The position numbers and the translations under genes are program-made. The notes under the pieces are model-generated. The model ran no database searches. It was not told the DNA's origin and saw only the letters and a list, made by a program, of their open reading frames with translations. From LW40-45 sp048883105 (lineage in GTDB: Archaea; Asgardarchaeota; Lokiarchaeia; Sigyniarchaeales; SOKP01), in assembly GCA_048883105.1 (NCBI GenBank), contig JBHLQY010000072.1, positions 1-10,761 on the forward strand: a stretch of DNA of 10,761 nucleotides, given 5' to 3'. Below, piece by piece: positions 6,178 through 10,761 of the stretch. Position 1 is the stretch's first letter; each line of letters starts with the position of its first letter.

Positions 6178-6588
6178 ATGTCTGAAAATGAAATTAGAAA
6201 TCAAATAGCTTCGAAAGAAGATCAAATTACAAAAATTGAGGAAGAAGCTAGTAAAAAAGAAGCTGCCGCCGATAATGAAGTTGCTGCTGATTTTGACGCG
6301 AAGATAGCAGAAGTTGAAACTAAATTATCTGCCGAAGAAACTAGTTTTGAGGAAGCTTCCTCAAAAGCAGCAGAATGGATAGCAAAAAAGAAGGAATTAT
6401 CTATTAGTGCTAAAAGCTTGAAAGCTGAGTACAAACTATTAAATAAAGAAAAATCATTAGCTCTAAAAGCAAAATTAAAGGAAATTAACCTTGAAAAGAA
6501 AAATAAGATCGCCCCACTTAACAAAGAAATTAAAGCTCTACTAAAAGAATTGAAAGTCTTGGAAAAAGTAGCTTCTCGAGGAGGATAA
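6178..6588 (+). CDS. Small soluble coiled-coil protein
   Basis: This encodes 136 residues, nearly all predicted alpha helix and rich in Lys, Glu and Ala, with no cysteine and no signal peptide or membrane segment. Heptad-like hydrophobic spacing runs from IRNQIASKEDQITKIEEEA (residues 5-23) to KIAPLNKEIKALLKELKVLEKV. The helix is interrupted only by a single proline near residue 114, which could be a hairpin turn. An acidic Ala-rich stretch (AAADNEVAADFDAKIAEVE) precedes a strongly basic second half. No family is recognised; such proteins serve as structural, scaffold or chromosome-associated factors, but nothing here selects one. It is followed at once by a palindrome and T-rich tract, suggesting it is the 3' gene of its transcript. 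The next gene begins 62 nt later. Confidence 0.75.
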   Translation: MSENEIRNQIASKEDQITKIEEEASKKEAAADNEVAADFDAKIAEVETKLSAEETSFEEASSKAAEWIAKKKELSISAKSLKAEYKLLNKEKSLALKAKLKEINLEKKNKIAPLNKEIKALLKELKVLEKVASRGG

Positions 6589-6589
6589 G

Positions 6590-6634
6590 ACTAGTTACTA
6601 GTGAATTACTTTTTCTTTTCTTATTTATTTTTTT
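6590..6634 (+). terminator. Palindrome plus T-rich tract terminator
   Basis: ACTAGTTACTAGT (6590-6602) consists of two self-complementary ACTAGT hexamers around one T, so it can fold or pair in several ways. It begins 2 nt after the stop codon. A pyrimidine tract (6609-6634), mostly T and ending in T7 or longer, follows. This fits an archaeal T-rich terminator. Confidence 0.5.
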
Positions 6635-6650
6635 AAAAGCAAGAGCAAAA

Positions 6651-7700
6651 ATGAGAGAACCTCTTACACCAGAAAAAATATACTACGACGTCAAACATGG
6701 CAAATTAAATAAATTCGAAGCCATCGAATTGCTAATTTCCTTAATCGAAGGAAGTAATGAAGCAAAAGATCGGGAGAAATGTTTGAATGTATGCAAACAA
6801 TTAAATTTAAAAAATGAAAGAATTTTTAAAATTCTTGAAAATAGCCTAATCTCAGACGAAAATCCATTAGTCAGGAGTGCAGCAGCAAGAGCAATTTTTA
6901 GCAATTTTCTTAAAGATGATTTAAGCTCGTTGAAATGGGCGATTCAGCACGAGAAATCACCCATAGTGCTAAAAACTATTTTTGATTTTTTTAAAAATAT
7001 CGATAATCAGAAATTTAAATTTTTGAATAAAGAATTACAAAAGTGGATTGAAATATTCGCATTAGCTATCGGTCTCGTTCCAAATGAAGCAAAATTTATT
7101 TTGGATTTAGAAGCTTTATTCGCTAAAGACGTAGAGAATTACGAAATTAATACTGAAACTTATAATTTTTATCAATCTTTAACTGATGATGGTGAACCGT
7201 GGCTTGAAATAAAAAATAAGCACATCACAGGATTATCTCTCAATTTTTACAATTGGAGGTTTGTAAAAGAAAATACAGAATACGTTGATTATCTCTTAAG
7301 TTTAATTCATCTAAATTTATTTCTATCTGCGCTTAAAAAGTTAAATATAAATCAAAATAAAATTCGAGAAATCCCTAATTCAATAGGCTCGTTAGCATCG
7401 CTAGAAAAGTTAAATTTAAGTCGGAATAATATCCGAAATCTTCCTAAATCAATAGGCTCGTTACATTCACTCAAAAAGTTAGATTTAAGTCGAAATGATC
7501 TTCAAGAAATTCCTCAGTCAGTTTTTAAACTGACTTCGCTCAAATGGTTGGATTTAAGTCATAATAATATTAAAGAAATTCCCGAATCGATAGTTAACCT
7601 TGAATCATTAACCGAATTAACGTTAAACCGTAATAATATCAAGGATATTCCAGATTCAATTAAACCATTCTTGAATTCACTTGAATATTTTAGCTATTAA
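6651..7700 (+). CDS. Helical-repeat (HEAT-like) plus leucine-rich-repeat protein
   Basis: This encodes 349 residues with no signal peptide or membrane segment. Residues about 10-135 are helical, with HEAT-like signatures such as DENPLVRSAAARAIFSNF (69-86) and EKSPIVLKTIFDFFKNI (101-117). A linker (about 136-215) leads to five complete 23-residue leucine-rich repeats starting at L228, L251, L274, L297 and L320. A partial cap begins at L344. The consensus is LxxLxLSxNxIxxIPxSIxxLxS, like the plant PIRL/Ras-group and bacterial LRR types. LRR solenoids bind proteins and the HEAT part may also be a scaffold, so a protein-protein interaction role is likely; the partner is unknown. Such architectures are frequent in Asgard archaeal genomes, an impression from general knowledge. 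ATG at 6651 has no Shine-Dalgarno and no clear independent TATA box. Confidence 0.85.
   Translation: MREPLTPEKIYYDVKHGKLNKFEAIELLISLIEGSNEAKDREKCLNVCKQLNLKNERIFKILENSLISDENPLVRSAAARAIFSNFLKDDLSSLKWAIQHEKSPIVLKTIFDFFKNIDNQKFKFLNKELQKWIEIFALAIGLVPNEAKFILDLEALFAKDVENYEINTETYNFYQSLTDDGEPWLEIKNKHITGLSLNFYNWRFVKENTEYVDYLLSLIHLNLFLSALKKLNINQNKIREIPNSIGSLASLEKLNLSRNNIRNLPKSIGSLHSLKKLDLSRNDLQEIPQSVFKLTSLKWLDLSHNNIKEIPESIVNLESLTELTLNRNNIKDIPDSIKPFLNSLEYFSY
7312..7680 (+). repeat. 69-nt-period LRR-coding repeats
   Basis: The five 23-residue LRRs are encoded by a 69-nt period. CAATAGGCTCGTTA is identical at 7381-7394 and 7450-7463, exactly 69 nt apart. The following AAGTTAAATTTAAGTCG and AAGTTAGATTTAAGTCG are nearly identical, indicating fairly recent tandem duplication of the second and third units relative to the more diverged ones. 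Confidence 0.8.
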
Positions 7701-7703
7701 TAA

Positions 7704-7732
7704 AGGACAAAAAGAAATATTCTCTTTTTTTC
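7704..7732 (+). terminator. T-run terminator after the LRR gene
   Basis: An A-rich arm (ACAAAAAGAAATA) is followed by TTCTC and T7 (7725-7731), which can form a weak A/T hairpin. It starts a few bases after the stop and precedes the promoter of the next gene. Confidence 0.35.
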
Positions 7733-7756
7733 TGATAATTAAACGATTAGATAATT

Positions 7757-7766
7757 ATTTATATAA
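7757..7766 (+). promoter_or_regulatory. TATA box (TTTATATAA) for the ThDP enzyme gene
   Basis: TTTATATAA at 7758-7766 is the best match to an archaeal TATA box in the window. It lies about 55 nt upstream of the ATG at 7819, which predicts initiation near 7790 and a leader of roughly 30 nt. A weak GTGA lies 8 nt before the ATG. Confidence 0.55.
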
Positions 7767-7818
7767 CAAAAAATAAAATTTCATCAATTATTTTAATTCA
7801 AAAATAAAGTGAAAAATA

Positions 7819-9534
7819 ATGGCAGAAAAAGAGGAAAGAAAAATTAATGGTGGAGATGTTTTAATTAAGTGCCTCCTTCAAGAAAACGTAAAACACATGT
7901 TCGGAATTCCTGGCGGGCAGTTTTTAAATATGTACGATGCTATATATAGATGGGGTCGGGAACAAGGCATAAATACAATCTTATTCCGACATGAACAAGC
8001 AGCAGCCCATGCAGCAGATGCCTATACAAGAGTGAGCAACAAACCAGGCATATGTTTTGGTACAGTCGGTCCGGGCGCCACTCATCTTGTTCCTGGCGTA
8101 GCAACTGCGTGGAGCGACAATATTCCTATAATTGCCATAGTACCTCAAGTCAATAGTAAGTATGAAGATTCTTTTACTTTACAAGGAAATTTAGACCAAT
8201 TAGCATTGTTCAAACCGATAACAAAATATCAAAAAAGTGTTCGCAAAATCGAAAATATTCCCGATGCCGTTCATAAAGTATTTCGCGAGGCTACTGGTGG
8301 ACGACCAAGGCCGGTATTATTAGAGATTTTTGAAGATGCCTTTCTTGCGGATATTGAAGAGGATAAAATACCAATCTTTTCTTCAGATGCTTATAGGGCC
8401 ATTGGAAAACCTACTGTTGATAATGAAACTGTTAAAAAAGCGTTAGATCTTATAATAAAAGCTGATAAACCTTTAATTGTGTCTGGTGGTGGTGTTGCAA
8501 GAGCAGAAGCGTGGAATGAGCTGCAAGAATTTGCAGAATATTTACAAATTCCGGTAATGACTTCCCTCATGGGAATTGGTACGATATCAAATAAATCAAA
8601 TTGTCTAATTGGTGCTTCAGTGGCAGGCCCAGGCTTGAAGGCGGCAGCAGAAGCTGATGTTATTTTAACTCTTGGCAGCAAGTTTTCATATGTACTGGGG
8701 CATGGTGAAGAACCCTTTTGGAAGAACAGCCAAATACATATCCAGGTTGATATTGATCCAACCATAATAGGGAGGGCTAAACCAATAACATTAGGCATTG
8801 TGAGTGATTGCAAATTATTCCTGAAGCAAATTCTTGAGGAGGTTAAGAAGACTCAAAAGGTGGAAAAACGAGATTGGTTAGAATCTCTTACGGAGTTGAG
8901 AAAAACAACGATCAATACCACGAATAAAAAAGCATCAAAAGATAAAATACCAATTCTCCCAAATAGATTGGTTAAGGATATATTAGAATATATTGATGAT
9001 GATACTATATTAATTATCGATGGTGGAGACATCGCAGCGTATACTGTAGAACAAATAGATTTTTACAAACCCCGCAAACCACTGTCTACGCTTCAAGCCA
9101 TATGTATGGGCCATCTTGGCACATCTGTAGGGTATGGTATTGGTGCAAAATTAGCGAAACCCGATAAGCAGGTAATATCAATTTCTGGAGATGGTAGTTT
9201 TATGATTAATATTCAGGACCTTGAAACTGCTGTTCGTTTAGGATTAAAAAATTTAACATTTGTAATTGCAAACAACAATGCTTGGGGGATGATTAAAAGT
9301 GGTCAAAAATTAGCTATGGGAAAACGCTTTATAGATGTTGATCTACCAGAATTTAATTTTGCGAAATGTGCTGAGGGATTTGGATGTTATGGTGAAATTG
9401 TAACTGATCCCAATGAAATAAAGCCTGCTTTAGATCGTGCTAAAAATTCGAATAAACCAGCGGTATTAGATGTTAAGATTGCCTTTGCGACACCTGATGC
9501 TACTAAATTGTTGCTTTCAATGGGCGTTTTATAA
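7819..9534 (+). CDS. ThDP-dependent enzyme of the acetolactate synthase superfamily
   Basis: This encodes 571 residues with the full three-domain plan. The N-terminal Pyr domain has GIPGGQFLNMYDAI (29-42), catalytic E59 in FRHEQAAAHAADAY, and GTVGPGATHLVPGVATAWSDNIP (81-103). A central Rossmann-like domain follows (PLIVSGGG, 218-225; IQVDIDP, 308-314). The C-terminal PP domain carries the metal/diphosphate motif GDGS (457-460) to NN (485-487). The family forms or cleaves 2-keto-acid C-C bonds using thiamine diphosphate and Mg. Overall similarity is to acetolactate synthase large subunits. However, the usual MVRQWQ after the NN motif is MIKSGQ here (491-496), the fourth motif differs, and no regulatory small subunit lies nearby. 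It may therefore be another member, such as a 2-hydroxyacyl-CoA lyase-like, sulfoacetaldehyde acetyltransferase-like or dione hydrolase-like enzyme. The dehydrogenase gene follows after 63 nt, probably in the same operon. Confidence 0.88.
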   Translation: MAEKEERKINGGDVLIKCLLQENVKHMFGIPGGQFLNMYDAIYRWGREQGINTILFRHEQAAAHAADAYTRVSNKPGICFGTVGPGATHLVPGVATAWSDNIPIIAIVPQVNSKYEDSFTLQGNLDQLALFKPITKYQKSVRKIENIPDAVHKVFREATGGRPRPVLLEIFEDAFLADIEEDKIPIFSSDAYRAIGKPTVDNETVKKALDLIIKADKPLIVSGGGVARAEAWNELQEFAEYLQIPVMTSLMGIGTISNKSNCLIGASVAGPGLKAAAEADVILTLGSKFSYVLGHGEEPFWKNSQIHIQVDIDPTIIGRAKPITLGIVSDCKLFLKQILEEVKKTQKVEKRDWLESLTELRKTTINTTNKKASKDKIPILPNRLVKDILEYIDDDTILIIDGGDIAAYTVEQIDFYKPRKPLSTLQAICMGHLGTSVGYGIGAKLAKPDKQVISISGDGSFMINIQDLETAVRLGLKNLTFVIANNNAWGMIKSGQKLAMGKRFIDVDLPEFNFAKCAEGFGCYGEIVTDPNEIKPALDRAKNSNKPAVLDVKIAFATPDATKLLLSMGVL

Positions 9535-9586
9535 TATAATTATTTTATTAAGAGATTTTAAAAGAATAAAAGTTCAACAATAAAAA

Positions 9587-9591
9587 GGTGG
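9587..9591 (+). promoter_or_regulatory. Shine-Dalgarno GGTGG for the dehydrogenase
   Basis: GGTGG ends 6 nt before the ATG at 9598. An internal gene with its own ribosome binding site fits the pattern of leaderless first genes and Shine-Dalgarno-preceded internal genes in many archaea. Confidence 0.6.
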
Positions 9592-9597
9592 AAAATT

Positions 9598-10611
9598 ATG
9601 AGAGGTGCATTTTACGAGGGTGTACGTAAAATCGTAATAAGGGATGATTTTCCCAAACCAACTATTCAACCGGACGAAGTATTAATTAAAGTAAAATATT
9701 GCGGTATTTGCGGATCAGGTATTGAATCCTATAAAATGGCGGGGATGTATTCTTCAGGAATAATTCTTGGACATGAATTTTCAGGGGAAATTGTTGAAGT
9801 CGGTGACAAGGTAAAAAAGTTAAAAATAGGAAATCGAGTAACAGCAAATCCAACACTTCCATGTAGCGACTGTTATTGGTGTAATCGCAATCAAGAGAAC
9901 ATGTGTAAAATTCATAACAACGCCTTAGGTATATTTACAAATGGAGCTATGGCAGAATATATTAATGTGAATGCAGATAGAATTCATATCTTGTCAGATT
10001 CTATATCTTATGAGGAAGGTGCTACGATTGAGCCATTATGTGTTGGACTCTATGCGGTTCAAGAGTCCGGTATCAAAATGGGAGAAAGTGCTGCCGTTTA
10101 TGGTGCTGGAACTATTGGTTTAATGACAATTAACGCATTAAAAGCAGTAGGCGCCGATATCTATGTTTTAGAACTCCTAGAATCCAAGCACAAATTAGCA
10201 TTAGAATTAGGTGCTGATAATGTATTTAGCCCAAAAAATTGGAAAAAAATTCATAGATTAACGAATAGAAGAGGCCCTGATCATGTTTTTGATTGTGTAG
10301 GGATCGGTGAGACAATTACATCAAGTATTGATCTTGTTCGATATGGAGGGCATATAACAATCGTAGGTATGAATCCGGAACCTTTCGAGATTAAAAATTT
10401 TTATGGGATGGCTGCTGGAAATAAATCACTGAGAGGTATATATGGTTATATTAATGATACATTTGGAACTGCTATTAATTTATTAGAAAAGGGAAAAGTA
10501 AATGTAAAACCGATGATTTCAAAAATTATTAAGCTGGACGAAGTTCCCGAAATTTTTGAAATCTTGTCTAAACCACATGATGAAATAAAGGTTCTTGTTG
10601 AGATTGATTAA
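9598..10611 (+). CDS. Zinc-dependent medium-chain dehydrogenase (polyol/threonine dehydrogenase-like)
   Basis: This is a 337-residue MDR enzyme of normal length. Catalytic zinc ligands are C38 (CGICGS, 35-40), H59 and E60 (GHE), with E145 (IEPLCVG) as the position seen in sorbitol and threonine dehydrogenases. Structural zinc ligands are C89, C92, C95 and C103. The NAD(P) motif GAGTIG is at 169-174, and the following acidic E192 (VLELLES) suggests NAD rather than NADP. MDR members oxidise secondary alcohols: sorbitol, threonine, 2,3-butanediol. Oddly, the conserved Asp after CGxCGS is Gly41, and the next-but-one His is Glu43. The preceding gene (63-nt spacer) is the acetolactate-synthase-like enzyme, so an acetoin/butanediol, sugar or polyol route is possible; substrate undetermined. 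An internal TATA-like ATTTTAAAAG lies near 9553-9562. Confidence 0.88.
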   Translation: MRGAFYEGVRKIVIRDDFPKPTIQPDEVLIKVKYCGICGSGIESYKMAGMYSSGIILGHEFSGEIVEVGDKVKKLKIGNRVTANPTLPCSDCYWCNRNQENMCKIHNNALGIFTNGAMAEYINVNADRIHILSDSISYEEGATIEPLCVGLYAVQESGIKMGESAAVYGAGTIGLMTINALKAVGADIYVLELLESKHKLALELGADNVFSPKNWKKIHRLTNRRGPDHVFDCVGIGETITSSIDLVRYGGHITIVGMNPEPFEIKNFYGMAAGNKSLRGIYGYINDTFGTAINLLEKGKVNVKPMISKIIKLDEVPEIFEILSKPHDEIKVLVEID

Positions 10612-10645
10612 ATTTTAAATAATGATTTTTTAATTTTATTTTTTT
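10612..10645 (+). terminator. T-rich terminator between convergent genes
   Basis: Two T-runs, T6 (10626-10631) and T7 (10639-10645), follow the dehydrogenase stop within 35 nt. The second overlaps the stop region of the convergent minus-strand gene. There is no strong stem. Confidence 0.35.
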
Positions 10646-10761
10646 AACATAAATGGTCGTTCTATTTGATTAAAAACTAAATTGGCTGTAAAATTCACAC
10701 CATTAGCATAAATATATTTATTCGATTCAATTGGTTTAATATTTTTAAAGAATTCTCTGAG
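10636..10761 (-). CDS. C-terminal end of an unidentified protein, running off the window
   Basis: An open minus-strand frame enters at 10761 and ends at TAA (10636-10638), giving 41 residues that begin LREFFKNIKP and end NQIERPFMLKK. The composition (mixed aromatic, charged and small residues, without lysine/asparagine monotony) is protein-like, and its tail-to-tail position 24 nt after the dehydrogenase stop is typical. No family can be assigned from so short a tail, and its 5' end is outside the window. Confidence 0.5.
   Translation of the reverse strand, partial: LREFFKNIKPIESNKYIYANGVNFTANLVFNQIERPFMLKK

Noticed and set aside
6222..6524. Minus-strand 100-codon hydrophobic frame
   Set aside because: It is antisense to the coiled-coil gene; Ser/Phe/Ala richness is what reversed Lys/Glu/Ala codons give, and the sense frame has a strong Shine-Dalgarno.
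6683..6904. Minus-strand 73-codon frame
   Set aside because: Antisense to the HEAT-like part of the LRR gene with no independent signals.
8391..8813. Minus-strand 140-codon frame inside the ThDP enzyme gene
   Set aside because: It lies wholly opposite a conserved enzyme domain and has no promoter or ribosome binding site of its own.
7819..9534. Firm assignment as acetolactate synthase IlvB
   Set aside because: The MVRQWQ-type motif is altered and no small subunit is adjacent, so only superfamily membership is supported.
1..10761. CRISPR arrays, tRNA/rRNA genes, transposase or integrase genes
   Set aside because: I found no regularly spaced direct repeats with unique spacers, no recognisable structural RNA, and no transposase- or recombinase-like protein.

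Overview
The window reads as part of a very AT-rich archaeal chromosome. Most starts are preceded by TATA-like elements at archaeal distances, and Shine-Dalgarno sites are rare and used on only a few genes. The gene set includes an Lrp-type ligand-binding (RAM) domain without a DNA-binding domain, a helical-plus-LRR protein, a lysine/glutamate-rich coiled coil, small Cys-rich proteins and a large membrane-anchored orphan. Together with the base composition this suggests an Asgard archaeon, perhaps Lokiarchaeia-like. That placement is inference: no rRNA or universal marker is present.

Layout. Positions 32-190 (minus) hold a 52-residue, ten-cysteine zinc-ribbon-like gene too short for routine calling; its best start is ATT behind a good Shine-Dalgarno. 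A hairpin/T-run terminator separates it from a minus-strand cluster that is transcribed right to left from 2768. In order, that cluster contains a DMT/EamA-type transporter with a RAM domain fused to its C-terminus, a free-standing RAM protein 17 nt downstream, and a possible nucleotide-sugar-transferase-like protein. A divergent promoter region (2769-2862) also drives a plus-strand extended-SDR sugar-nucleotide epimerase/dehydratase (2863-3789). The SDR runs tail to tail, with a 4-nt overlap, into a minus-strand gene (3786-5399) with five N-terminal membrane segments and a large predicted extracytoplasmic domain.

A second divergent promoter region (5400-5547) leads into a plus-strand run: a Cys-rich DUF6125-like protein, a 136-residue coiled-coil protein, a helical-repeat plus LRR protein, a ThDP-dependent acetolactate-synthase-superfamily enzyme, and a zinc-dependent medium-chain dehydrogenase. 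The last two probably form a catabolic or fermentative pair. The right edge holds the C-terminal 41 residues of a minus-strand gene that runs off the window.

The most notable feature is the transporter-RAM fusion next to a free RAM gene. The two RAM segments align without gaps over about 70 residues. This suggests a transporter gated directly by an amino acid or similar small molecule, possibly through hetero-oligomers with the free subunit. I found no mobile element, CRISPR array, tRNA or rRNA.
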